A DNA stretch of 24,264 nucleotides from JANMMJ01 sp964543235 (GTDB taxonomy: Bacteria; Pseudomonadota; Alphaproteobacteria; Rhizobiales; Aestuariivirgaceae). The notes beneath the pieces were generated by a model. The model had not been told where the DNA came from. It saw only the letters and a program-made list of their open reading frames with translations, and searched no databases. Below, one piece after another: positions 1 through 6,995 of the stretch (position 1 is its first letter; each line of letters begins with the position of its first letter). Where the stretch lies: contig CAZIXE010000054.1 of assembly GCA_964543235.1 (NCBI GenBank), positions 1-24,264 on the forward strand. The letters are read 5' to 3'. The translations under genes and the position numbers were made by a program.

Positions 1-227
1 ACAACTGCATGCTTCCGCATGGCCCGGACCGCACGGCTTTCGAGGGAGCCTCCAATGCCACGCTCAAACCTGAAAAGCTCGATGAAACGATGTCATTCAT
101 GTTCGAGACGCGCTTTCCCCAGCATCTCACGGAATGGGCGGCCAAATCCGCCCCCCTGCAGGACGATTACATCGAATGCTGGGCGAGCCTCGACAAGAAG
201 TTCGATGGCAAGCCGGGCGAAAAGTAA
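1..227 (+). CDS. hmgA: Homogentisate 1,2-dioxygenase, C-terminal part (5' end outside window)
   Basis: Homogentisate 1,2-dioxygenase opens the ring of homogentisate to give maleylacetoacetate in tyrosine/phenylalanine catabolism. Only the last 74 codons are present, in frame from base 3. The visible part starts NCMLPHGPDR and continues with FMFETRFPQ and LQDDYIECWASL, which are the family's C-terminal landmarks. The His of PHGPD (codon at 18-20) corresponds to the iron ligand His371 of the human enzyme. The stop is TAA at 225-227, and fumarylacetoacetase begins 5 bases later, so the two are almost certainly co-transcribed. The upstream part, start and promoter cannot be seen. The ATG at 9 is internal and is not the start. 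Confidence 0.93.
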   Translation, partial: NCMLPHGPDRTAFEGASNATLKPEKLDETMSFMFETRFPQHLTEWAAKSAPLQDDYIECWASLDKKFDGKPGEK

Positions 228-232
228 GCGGC

Positions 233-1495
233 ATGCCCCTTCTCCGGTCCTGGGTTGAGAGCGCCAACGCGCAAGGCTGCGCCTTTCCGCTCAACAATCT
301 GCCATGCGGAGTCTTTTCGATCGGCAGGAAAGACGCACGCTGCGGCATAGCCATCGGCAATCATGTGCTGGATGTGCGTGCGCTCGAGAAAGCGGGCCTG
401 CTCTCGTTGAAAGGCGGTCCCTATTTCAAGGCGCCAAGCTGGAATGCATTGATGGCGGCCGGCCCGGCTGTATGGGCGGCCCTGCGTGAAAAACTGACAT
501 CGATTCTGGGTTCAGGATCGCGCAAGCGCAGGGCGGTTGAGCCGCATCTGCACCCGCTGGCTCGTGCCGCCCTGCACATGCCCTTCCGGGTGGCCGAATA
601 CACGGACTTCTACGCGGGCCGCCATCATGCCTTCAATGTGGGCACCATGTTCCGCGGGCCGGAAAACGCCCTGCCGCCCAATTGGCTGCACATCCCGATC
701 GGCTACAACGGCCGCGCCTCGTCTGTCGTTGTTTCCGGCACGCCGGTCACACGGCCCTGGGGCCAGATCAAGGGACCAAATGATGCGGTGCCGCGCTTCG
801 CACCCTCGCAGCGCTTCGACATCGAGCTGGAAATGGGGGCCATCGTCGGCGTGCCTTCCGCGCATGGCAAGCCAGTGACGGTCGCCGAAGCCGACGCGAT
901 GATCTTCGGCTATGTGCTGCTCAACGACTGGTCGGCCCGCGACATCCAGGCCTGGGAATACCAGCCGCTGGGGCCCTTCCAGTCGAAAGCCACCGCGACA
1001 ACGATTTCGCCCTGGATCGTGATGAAAGCGGCCCTTGAGCCGTTTCGCGTCGCATCGCCGGCACGGGAAGTGCCGCTGCTGCCCTATCTCCACGAACCGG
1101 GGCCGATGCTTTATGACATTGATCTGCAAGTGGGCCTGACGGCCGGGGGCGGAACGGAAACCATCATCTCGCGAACCAACTCCCGCGAAATGTACTACTC
1201 CGCCGCGCAGCAACTCGCGCACCACACCACATCCGGCTGCGCGATGAACACCGGCGATCTTCTGGGCTCCGGCACCATCTCGGGCCCCACGAGAGAGTCG
1301 CGCGGCTCATTGCTGGAGCTGTCATGGGGCGGCAAGGAGCCGATCAGGCTGGCTGACGGCAGCGAACGCCGTTTCATTGAGGATCACGACACACTCACCC
1401 TGCGCGGGCAAGCGGCGGGTGATGGCTACACGATCGGGTTCGGCGAATGCTCCGGGCAAGTTCTGCCGGCTTTGCCCGACCCTTACGCGCGCTGA
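233..1495 (+). CDS. fahA: Fumarylacetoacetase
   Basis: Hydrolyses fumarylacetoacetate to fumarate and acetoacetate, the last step of the homogentisate pathway. The 420-residue product matches the usual length of about 420. Residues equivalent to the mouse enzyme's metal ligands and catalytic His are visible, each shifted by -1: Asp125 (EYTDFY), His132 (RHHAFNVG), Glu198 and Glu200 (FDIELEMG) and Asp232 (NDWSARD). The N-terminal SH3-like domain covers about residues 1-118. The open frame extends upstream to 134, but that part overlaps hmgA. I chose the ATG at 233, 5 bases after the hmgA stop, because it gives the family N-terminus. Maleylacetoacetate isomerase, the intervening enzyme, is not in the window. 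Confidence 0.95.
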   Translation: MPLLRSWVESANAQGCAFPLNNLPCGVFSIGRKDARCGIAIGNHVLDVRALEKAGLLSLKGGPYFKAPSWNALMAAGPAVWAALREKLTSILGSGSRKRRAVEPHLHPLARAALHMPFRVAEYTDFYAGRHHAFNVGTMFRGPENALPPNWLHIPIGYNGRASSVVVSGTPVTRPWGQIKGPNDAVPRFAPSQRFDIELEMGAIVGVPSAHGKPVTVAEADAMIFGYVLLNDWSARDIQAWEYQPLGPFQSKATATTISPWIVMKAALEPFRVASPAREVPLLPYLHEPGPMLYDIDLQVGLTAGGGTETIISRTNSREMYYSAAQQLAHHTTSGCAMNTGDLLGSGTISGPTRESRGSLLELSWGGKEPIRLADGSERRFIEDHDTLTLRGQAAGDGYTIGFGECSGQVLPALPDPYAR

Positions 1496-1505
1496 GAGGA
1501 CAACA

Positions 1506-2456
1506 ATGGCAAAGGCATTCGCATCGCAGGGCGATCTTGCGGAGAAGAAGATCACCTTCAATGAAATTGGCGAAGGCCTCTACGCCTTCACGGCGGAAGG
1601 CGACCCCAATTCCGGCGTCATCATCGGCGATGACAGTGTCATGGTCGTCGAGGCCCAGGCCACGCCGCGCCTGGCGCAGAAAGTGATCGATTGCGTCCGC
1701 ACCGTCACCGACAAGCCCATCACCCATGTTGCTCTGACGCATTACCATGCGGTGCGCGTGCTCGGCGCCTCGGCCTTCAAAGCCCAACAGATCATCATGT
1801 CGGAAGCGGCCCGCAACATGGTGGCGGAACGCGGCCAGGAAGACTGGGACTCCGAGTTCCAGCGCTTCCCGCGGCTTTTTCAGGGTCACGAAAGCATTCC
1901 CGGCCTGACCTGGCCCACCACAACCTTCAACGGCAGGATGAGCGTGTGGCTGGGCAAGCGCCGCGTGGACATTCTCCAGCTGGGGCGCGCTCACACGGCG
2001 GGTGATGCCGTGATCCATGTTCCAGATCAGAACGTGATGTTCACGGGCGACATCGTGGAAGCGCACTCAGCCTGCTATTGCGGCGACGGGCACTTCCGCG
2101 AATGGGGGCCGACGCTTGAAGCCGTGCGTTCCTATGATCTTTCGGCCATAGCCCCGGGCCGCGGCGATGCGGTGGTCGGACGCGAGGCGGTGAACGGCGC
2201 GCTCGACCGCACCAAGGACTTCGTGGAATCCACCTTCAGGCCCGTAGAGAGAATTGCCGCGCGCGGCGGCACGCTGAAAGAAGCTTGGGATGCGGTGCGT
2301 GCGGCCTGTGACCCCAAGTTCAAAGACTATGCGATCTACGAGCACTGCCTGCCCTTCAACGTTGCCCGCGCCTATGACGAGGCGTGCGGCATTTCGCACC
2401 CCCGCATCTGGACCGCCCAGCGCGATCTCGAAATGTGGGCGGCGCTGCAGGGCTAG
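1506..2456 (+). CDS. MBL-fold metallo-hydrolase-like protein with degenerate second metal site
   Basis: A 316-residue metallo-beta-lactamase-fold protein of unknown function inside the homogentisate operon. The usual HxHxDH motif reads HYHAVR (residues 79-84), so Asp83 is Val and His84 is Arg. His163 (GRAHTAGD) and Asp182 (FTGDIVE) remain. The usual final ligand in PGHG is Arg219 (APGRG). His79, His81 and His163 would form site 1, while three of the four site-2 ligands are gone. The frame is intact and family residues around the motif look normal, so this is a variant rather than a pseudogene. The ATG at 1506 follows GAGAGGA, 10 bases after the fumarylacetoacetase stop. It could be a single-metal hydrolase or lyase handling a pathway intermediate; substrate unknown. 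Confidence 0.85.
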   Translation: MAKAFASQGDLAEKKITFNEIGEGLYAFTAEGDPNSGVIIGDDSVMVVEAQATPRLAQKVIDCVRTVTDKPITHVALTHYHAVRVLGASAFKAQQIIMSEAARNMVAERGQEDWDSEFQRFPRLFQGHESIPGLTWPTTTFNGRMSVWLGKRRVDILQLGRAHTAGDAVIHVPDQNVMFTGDIVEAHSACYCGDGHFREWGPTLEAVRSYDLSAIAPGRGDAVVGREAVNGALDRTKDFVESTFRPVERIAARGGTLKEAWDAVRAACDPKFKDYAIYEHCLPFNVARAYDEACGISHPRIWTAQRDLEMWAALQG

Positions 2457-2464
2457 AACCTGCC

Positions 2465-4066
2465 ATGGGCCGCATCTTCGATACGCCGCTCTATCCCTAC
2501 CAGCGTTCGCCAGACCAGGATGCGCCGGAGCCCATCCGCCATCCGGTCGTGGTCATTGGCGCAGGGCCGGTCGGACTTGCCGCCGCCATTGACTGCGCGC
2601 TGCACGGCATTCCCGTGATCGTGCTGGACGACAACGACAAAGTGTCTTTCGGATCGCGTGCCATCTGCTTTGCCAAACGCACGCTCGAGATTCTCGATCG
2701 CCTGGGCTGCGGTGATTCACTGGTCAACAAGGGCGTGCAATGGAAAGTCGGCAAGGTTTTCTTCGATACGCGCCAAGTCTATCAATTCGATCTGCTTGCC
2801 GAAGGCGGCCACAAGCGGCCCGCCTTCATCAATCTGCAGCAGTATTACCTCGAAAATGGGCTGGTCGACCGCGTGCGTGAACTGCAGGCGGCGGGACGGC
2901 CCATCGAGATCCGCGGCCGCCACAAGGTGGCTGGCATCACCACACAAGCGGACAATGTGTCGCTTGCCGTGGAAACGCCGGACGGCAGTTACACAGTGGA
3001 AGCCGACTGGGTGATCGCCTGCGATGGCGCGGCCTCGCCCGTGCGGCACATGATGGGACTCGACTTCATCGGCCGCGTGTTCGAGGACAACTTCCTCATC
3101 GCCGATGTGAGAATGGACGCGGACTTCCCGACCGAACGCTGGTTCTGGTTCGATCCGCCCTTCAACCGGGGACAGTCGGCACTCCTGCACAAGCAGCCCG
3201 ACAATGTCTGGCGCATCGACCTGCAACTGGGCTGGAACATCGACAAGGAACTGGAAAAGAAGCCGGAGCGCGTGATCCCGCGGCTCAAGGCCATGCTGGG
3301 CGATGATGTGAGTTTCGAGCTCGAGTGGGTGTCAATCTATACCTTCCAGTGCCGGCGCATGGAGAAATTCCGCCACGGCCGCGTGATCTTTGCCGGAGAC
3401 TCGGCCCATCAGGTGTCGCCCTTCGGCGCGCGGGGCGCCAATTCAGGGCTTCAGGACACGGATAACCTGATCTGGAAACTGAAGCTGGTCATCGACGGCA
3501 AGGCGCCAGATTCGCTTCTGGAGAGCTACGACATTGAACGCATCCATGGCGCTGACGAGAATATCCTGAACTCCAGCCGGTCCACGGATTTCATCACGCC
3601 AAAATCGGATGTGTCGCGACTGTTCCGCAACGCCGTTCTTGACCTTTCGGAACACCATGCCTTTGCCCGTCCACTGGTGAATTCCGGGCGTCTTTCGGTG
3701 CCCTGCACCTATGATGGCTCGCCGCTCAATGGCGCGGATGTCGAGGCACTGCCACGCCGCTCGCGGCCGGGCGCACCGGCCGTCGATGCGCCAACGGACA
3801 AGGGATGGCTGCTGGACCAGCTGGGTACAGACTTCCAGCTTCTGGCCATCAACTGCAGCACGCCCGAACGGCTGGATGTTGACGGCATCACGGTGACGGC
3901 AGTTCCTGTCGTTGCACCGTCACCGGAGCTGCGCGATCGCTATCTCGGGGGCGAAGCGGCGGCGGTCTATCTCCTGCGGCCCGATCAGCATGTGGCCGCC
4001 CGCTGGACGGCGTTCAACGAGAATTCCGTGCGCGCTGCCGTGAACTGCGCCGCCGGGAGGGTTTGA
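2465..4066 (+). CDS. FAD-dependent aromatic hydroxylase, probable 3-hydroxyphenylacetate 6-hydroxylase-type flavoprotein
   Basis: A 533-residue class A flavoprotein monooxygenase (PHBH/MhpA type). It shows the N-terminal FAD-binding GAGPVG at residues 32-37, a DWVIACDGA segment (DG motif) and GDSAHQVSPFGARGANSG near the middle (second FAD motif), followed by a thioredoxin-like C-terminal region typical of phenol/MhpA-like hydroxylases. These enzymes use NAD(P)H and O2 to hydroxylate phenols. Its place after hmgA and fumarylacetoacetase, and directly before a small DUF2783-like gene, resembles the two-component 3-hydroxyphenylacetate 6-hydroxylase MhaAB of Pseudomonas putida, which makes homogentisate. 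The ATG at 2465 lies 8 bases after the preceding stop; the frame is open upstream to 2384 but overlaps that gene. Substrate is inferred from context. Confidence 0.87.
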   Translation: MGRIFDTPLYPYQRSPDQDAPEPIRHPVVVIGAGPVGLAAAIDCALHGIPVIVLDDNDKVSFGSRAICFAKRTLEILDRLGCGDSLVNKGVQWKVGKVFFDTRQVYQFDLLAEGGHKRPAFINLQQYYLENGLVDRVRELQAAGRPIEIRGRHKVAGITTQADNVSLAVETPDGSYTVEADWVIACDGAASPVRHMMGLDFIGRVFEDNFLIADVRMDADFPTERWFWFDPPFNRGQSALLHKQPDNVWRIDLQLGWNIDKELEKKPERVIPRLKAMLGDDVSFELEWVSIYTFQCRRMEKFRHGRVIFAGDSAHQVSPFGARGANSGLQDTDNLIWKLKLVIDGKAPDSLLESYDIERIHGADENILNSSRSTDFITPKSDVSRLFRNAVLDLSEHHAFARPLVNSGRLSVPCTYDGSPLNGADVEALPRRSRPGAPAVDAPTDKGWLLDQLGTDFQLLAINCSTPERLDVDGITVTAVPVVAPSPELRDRYLGGEAAAVYLLRPDQHVAARWTAFNENSVRAAVNCAAGRV

Positions 4067-4068
4067 AG

Positions 4069-4269
4069 ATGGCTGACCTCATCACCACGCCGAATATTGC
4101 CGGACCGGATGACTTCTACGCAGACCTGCTGGCGCTGCATGCAGGCCACTCCACAGACGAAAGCCACGCCATCAACGCGCGGCTGGTCCTGATCCTCGCC
4201 AACCATATCGGCGACCGGAACGTCCTGCGCCAGGCCTTCGAGGCCGCCAGGCCCACAGCCAAAGGATAG
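4069..4269 (+). CDS. Small DUF2783-like protein, candidate hydroxylase coupling protein
   Basis: A 66-residue acidic, mostly helical protein (GPDDFYADLLALHAGH early, then NARLVLILANHIGD). It has no signal peptide or membrane segment. It resembles the DUF2783 family found next to class A flavin hydroxylases. The start ATG at 4069 is 2 bases after the stop of the hydroxylase gene, which indicates translational coupling; a TTG at 4063 is an alternative start. By analogy with MhaB, the small partner of MhaA, it may keep NADH oxidation coupled to substrate hydroxylation. This role is inferred from position and size. It ends the hmgA operon, 40 bases before the stop of the convergent regulator. Confidence 0.8.
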   Translation: MADLITTPNIAGPDDFYADLLALHAGHSTDESHAINARLVLILANHIGDRNVLRQAFEAARPTAKG

Positions 4270-4309
4270 ATCGGCTAAGGTCCAGATGCCGGAAGAATGG
4301 TGAACAGCA

Positions 4310-4774
4310 TCACAGACCGCCGAGATCCAGCATGCCATCGTCGCGCAACGTTTCGAGGACAATCTCAGATTTAACGCGGTCCACGGTGGGGTGAGCCAGC
4401 AGCGTATCACTAATCACCCGCTGCAACCCGTTGAGATCGCGCACCGCCAGCTTGAGCAGATAGTCAAAGTCTCCTGTCACGGCATGGGCTTCCAGAACAC
4501 TCGGCGCACGCGCAATCATCTCGGCAAAGCGCCGGCTGTTGCCCCGGGAGTGATTGTGCAGTTTCACATGCACGAATGCCGTTACCGTCAAGCCAAGCCG
4601 GCGGCCATCCAGCACCGCCCGGTAGCGCCGGATCAGCCCCCGCTCCTCCAGCGACACGCGCCGGCGCGCGACCTGGCTGTCGGACAGCCCCACCTTCTCC
4701 GCCAGTTCAAGGCGCGCAAGGTTTGAATCTCGCTGCAGTACATCCAGCAGCTTCCGGTCATACGCGTCGATCAT
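4310..4774 (-). CDS. Lrp/AsnC family transcriptional regulator
   Basis: A 154-residue Lrp/AsnC-type regulator, normal length for the family. The N-terminal winged helix-turn-helix covers about residues 2-60 (IDAYDRKLLDVLQRDSN, then LAEKVGLSDSQVARRRVSLE with the recognition helix). The C-terminal RAM/AsnC ligand-binding domain covers about 65-145, including HAVTGDFDYLLKLAVRD, where the Gly-Asp-Tyr-type motif lies. The start ATG at 4774 gives the standard N-terminus; the longer open frame upstream overlaps hpd and was rejected. It diverges from hpd across 135 bases holding two palindromes and converges on the hmgA operon. It most likely senses an aromatic amino acid or pathway intermediate and controls hpd and itself, possibly also hmgA. 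Confidence 0.92.
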   Translation of the reverse strand: MIDAYDRKLLDVLQRDSNLARLELAEKVGLSDSQVARRRVSLEERGLIRRYRAVLDGRRLGLTVTAFVHVKLHNHSRGNSRRFAEMIARAPSVLEAHAVTGDFDYLLKLAVRDLNGLQRVISDTLLAHPTVDRVKSEIVLETLRDDGMLDLGGL

Positions 4775-4783
4775 GTGCGCATA

Positions 4784-4796
4784 ATTCTTCAAGAAT
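4784..4796. promoter_or_regulatory. Palindrome ATTCTT-C-AAGAAT, candidate regulator operator
   Basis: A perfect 6-1-6 inverted repeat centred at 4790, 10 bases upstream of the Lrp/AsnC regulator start codon, in the divergent lrp-hpd interval. Its position suits autoregulation. It is centred about 24 bases from a second palindrome, roughly two helical turns, as expected for multimeric Lrp-type binding. No binding evidence is available. Confidence 0.5.
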
Positions 4797-4806
4797 GAGA
4801 CTTTCG

Positions 4807-4822
4807 TGCACGATATCGTGCA
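4807..4822. promoter_or_regulatory. 16-bp perfect palindrome TGCACGATATCGTGCA, candidate operator for hpd/lrp
   Basis: A perfect 16-base inverted repeat in the 135-base interval between the divergent regulator (start 4774) and hpd (start 4910). A perfect palindrome of this size is unlikely by chance in so short a spacer. The AT-rich tract that follows it could include the hpd promoter. It is the strongest candidate for the operator of the adjacent Lrp/AsnC protein. Confidence 0.6.
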
Positions 4823-4909
4823 AAATTGACTTCCACAACCCCATATTTGCGCAGAATCCGCCCACCAAAGTCTGCTAGGCCTCGGTCTCTCCCGGAAAGG
4901 AAGGGCATC

Positions 4910-6028
4910 ATGGGACCATTTCCGCACGACGCGCCGCCAGCCCAGATCACGGCCGACAACCCGATGGGCACAGACGGTTTTGAGTTCGTCGAATACGCCC
5001 ACCCCGACCCGCAGGCCCTCGACAGCCTGTTTCGCAAGCTCGGCTTCTCTCCCGTGGCCCGGCACCGCTCCAAGGATGTGCTGCTCTACCGGCAAGGCGG
5101 GGTGAACTTCATCGTCAACCGCGAGAAGAACTCGTTCGCACAGAAATTCGCCGAGAAGCATGGGCCATCCGCACCCGCCATGGCCTTCCGCGTCGCGGAT
5201 GCCCGGAAAGCCTATGAGCGCGCATTATCCCTCGGCGCCAAGCCCGTGCAGTCGCAGGCCGGTCCGATGGAACTCAACATTCCAGCCATTGAAGGCATCG
5301 GCGGCTTGCACATCTATCTCGTGGACCGCTATGGCGCCAAGGGCTCGATCTACGACGTGGATTTCGAATGGCTTGGCGAGCGCGACCCAGCGCCCAGGGG
5401 GGCCGGCCTCTACTACATCGACCATCTCACCCACAATGTTGAGCGCGGCAACATGAACCCCTGGGCGGCGTTCTACGAGAAGCTGTTCAACTTCAGGGAA
5501 ATCCGTTTCTTCGCCATCGAAGGCAAGCACACGGGCCTGATGTCACGCGCCATGACTAGCCCCTGCGGCAAGATCCGCATCCCCATCAACGAGTCGGCCG
5601 ACGACAAGAGCCAGATCGAGGAGTACCTCAAGAAGTACAGGGGCGAGGGCATCCAGCACATCGCCCTGGGCAGCCATAATCTGTACGACACGATCGAAGC
5701 ACTGGAGGCCAACGGCATCGCCTTCATGCCGGGTGCGCCCGATACCTATTATGAGAAGGTCGATTCCCGGGTGCCAGGCCACGGCGAGCCTATCGATCGG
5801 CTGAAACGCAATCGCATCCTCATCGATGGAGAAGGTGTGGTGAATGGCGGCCTGACCAAGGTGCTGTTGCAGCGCTTCTCCAAGACCTGCATCGGGCCGA
5901 TCTTCTTCGAATTCATCGAGCGCAAGGGCGATGAGGGCTTCGGCGAAGGAAATTTCCGCGCCCTGTTCGAGTCGATCGAGGAGGATCAGATCCGGCGCGG
6001 GGTGTTGACTGCAAAACCTGTGACTTGA
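4910..6028 (+). CDS. hpd: 4-hydroxyphenylpyruvate dioxygenase
   Basis: Converts 4-hydroxyphenylpyruvate, the transamination product of tyrosine, to homogentisate, feeding the hmgA operon to the left. The 372-residue protein has the two vicinal-oxygen-chelate domains expected. The iron ligands are visible as His172 (IDHLTHNV), His250 (GIQHIALGS) and Glu334 (FFEFIERKG), matching His161/His240/Glu322 of the Pseudomonas fluorescens enzyme. The C-terminal GFGEGNFRALFESIE signature is intact. The ATG at 4910 follows GGAAAGGAAGGG at a suitable distance. It is transcribed alone, away from the Lrp/AsnC gene and the two palindromes, and converges with the kinase gene 28 bases downstream. Confidence 0.97.
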   Translation: MGPFPHDAPPAQITADNPMGTDGFEFVEYAHPDPQALDSLFRKLGFSPVARHRSKDVLLYRQGGVNFIVNREKNSFAQKFAEKHGPSAPAMAFRVADARKAYERALSLGAKPVQSQAGPMELNIPAIEGIGGLHIYLVDRYGAKGSIYDVDFEWLGERDPAPRGAGLYYIDHLTHNVERGNMNPWAAFYEKLFNFREIRFFAIEGKHTGLMSRAMTSPCGKIRIPINESADDKSQIEEYLKKYRGEGIQHIALGSHNLYDTIEALEANGIAFMPGAPDTYYEKVDSRVPGHGEPIDRLKRNRILIDGEGVVNGGLTKVLLQRFSKTCIGPIFFEFIERKGDEGFGEGNFRALFESIEEDQIRRGVLTAKPVT

Positions 6029-6056
6029 GGCGCCGCAAGGCAGCAGGCGGCACTAT

Positions 6057-6995
6057 CTAGCCAACATACTCACGCGCCAAAGCCATGGCCACGGCAATGT
6101 TTCGCTCGTTGCGCGCTGCCGCGCCATTTTCATTCATCCGGGGAATGATCCAGCCCAGATAGGTGAAGGCGCGCAAAACCAGGAAAACAGGCAGCAGGTC
6201 CACTTCCATCGGGCGGACAGAGCCGTAGCCATCAAGAAGTGCTCGCTTCAGGTCTGGATAGTCCGGCTCCTGCATGTTCTTGATGAGGGCCGTGGCAAGA
6301 TCAAACAGGCGGAAACCCGTGCCGCAGTCATCGAAGTCTATGAACTTCACGTCGTTGCCTTCCAGCAGAACATTCTCGCGAACGAGATCCGCATGGATCA
6401 GGCCAAAGTCCAGCCTGACCCTGTCCGACTGCAAGACGCTGCGGGCCTTGTCCCGGGCCGCCATGACGAGTTTGCGGCCGGCGGGGCCGAGAGCGGGATT
6501 TTCCCAGAACCTGCCCCAATAGGGTTCCGGACCGGTGAGACCGTCCACGTCCCAGGCTGGGCGGGAGAAGCTCGCAGGCCTTGACCAGCGATCGCTGATG
6601 GCGTGGAGCCTCGCGATGGCCGCGCCAAAGCGCGAGAATGTCCCCGCGCGGTCTTCAATCTCGAGGGGTCTTGCCACACTCCCCAGAGGACTGCCGCCGA
6701 GCCAGGTGAGGACACTGACAAGCTGCCCCTCCACTTCCTCGATGTACACGCCCTGGCATGACGTGATCGGGCGCGGCACATGCAGCCTCGCTCTTGCGAG
6801 CTCGGCCATCCAATCCAGTTCAGACCGGATTTCCGCCATGCTGCGGTAGCCCGGCCGATGAAAGCGCAGGGCAAACCGACTGCCCCGATCATCCTCGATG
6901 CGGTAGACGATGTTTTCGCGTTCTGCAGCAAGGCTGCATGCCGAAACTGCCAGCGGCCAGCGGCCCAGAACGGATTTGGGATCCGCTGCCATCAT
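6057..6995 (-). CDS. APH-fold small-molecule kinase (phosphotransferase family)
   Basis: A 312-residue phosphotransferase of the aminoglycoside phosphotransferase/choline kinase fold. The catalytic loop is HADLVRENVL (His201, Asp203, Asn208) and the metal-binding motif is FIDFDDC (Asp220). The family phosphorylates hydroxyl groups of small molecules such as choline, ethanolamine, homoserine or 5-hydroxylysine. Its ATGA overlap with the class III PLP gene upstream means the pair is translationally coupled. A hydroxyl kinase beside a phospho-lyase-like enzyme points to production of an O-phospho amino substrate for that lyase rather than antibiotic resistance. It is the last gene of the minus-strand operon. 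Exact substrate unknown. Confidence 0.86.
   Translation of the reverse strand: MMAADPKSVLGRWPLAVSACSLAAERENIVYRIEDDRGSRFALRFHRPGYRSMAEIRSELDWMAELARARLHVPRPITSCQGVYIEEVEGQLVSVLTWLGGSPLGSVARPLEIEDRAGTFSRFGAAIARLHAISDRWSRPASFSRPAWDVDGLTGPEPYWGRFWENPALGPAGRKLVMAARDKARSVLQSDRVRLDFGLIHADLVRENVLLEGNDVKFIDFDDCGTGFRLFDLATALIKNMQEPDYPDLKRALLDGYGSVRPMEVDLLPVFLVLRAFTYLGWIIPRMNENGAAARNERNIAVAMALAREYVG

Noticed and set aside
512..1225. Long antisense open frame of 237 codons over fumarylacetoacetase
   Set aside because: Shadow frame from GC-rich codon bias; the sense strand encodes an intact fumarylacetoacetase with all catalytic residues.
1506..2456. Variant MBL gene as a pseudogene
   Set aside because: The frame is intact at full length, the remaining site-1 ligands are conserved, and spacing to neighbours is operon-like.
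4775..5161. N-terminal extension of the Lrp/AsnC open frame
   Set aside because: It runs antisense through hpd and its promoter region; the ATG at 4774 gives the standard family N-terminus.
6029..6056. GCCGC...GCGGC repeat between hpd and the kinase stop, possible bidirectional terminator
   Set aside because: Only a 5-bp stem with a 10-base loop and no T-tract on either side.
6057..6995. Kinase as an aminoglycoside resistance gene
   Set aside because: The fold is shared, but operon context with a phospho-lyase-like enzyme and catabolic genes fits metabolic substrate phosphorylation better.
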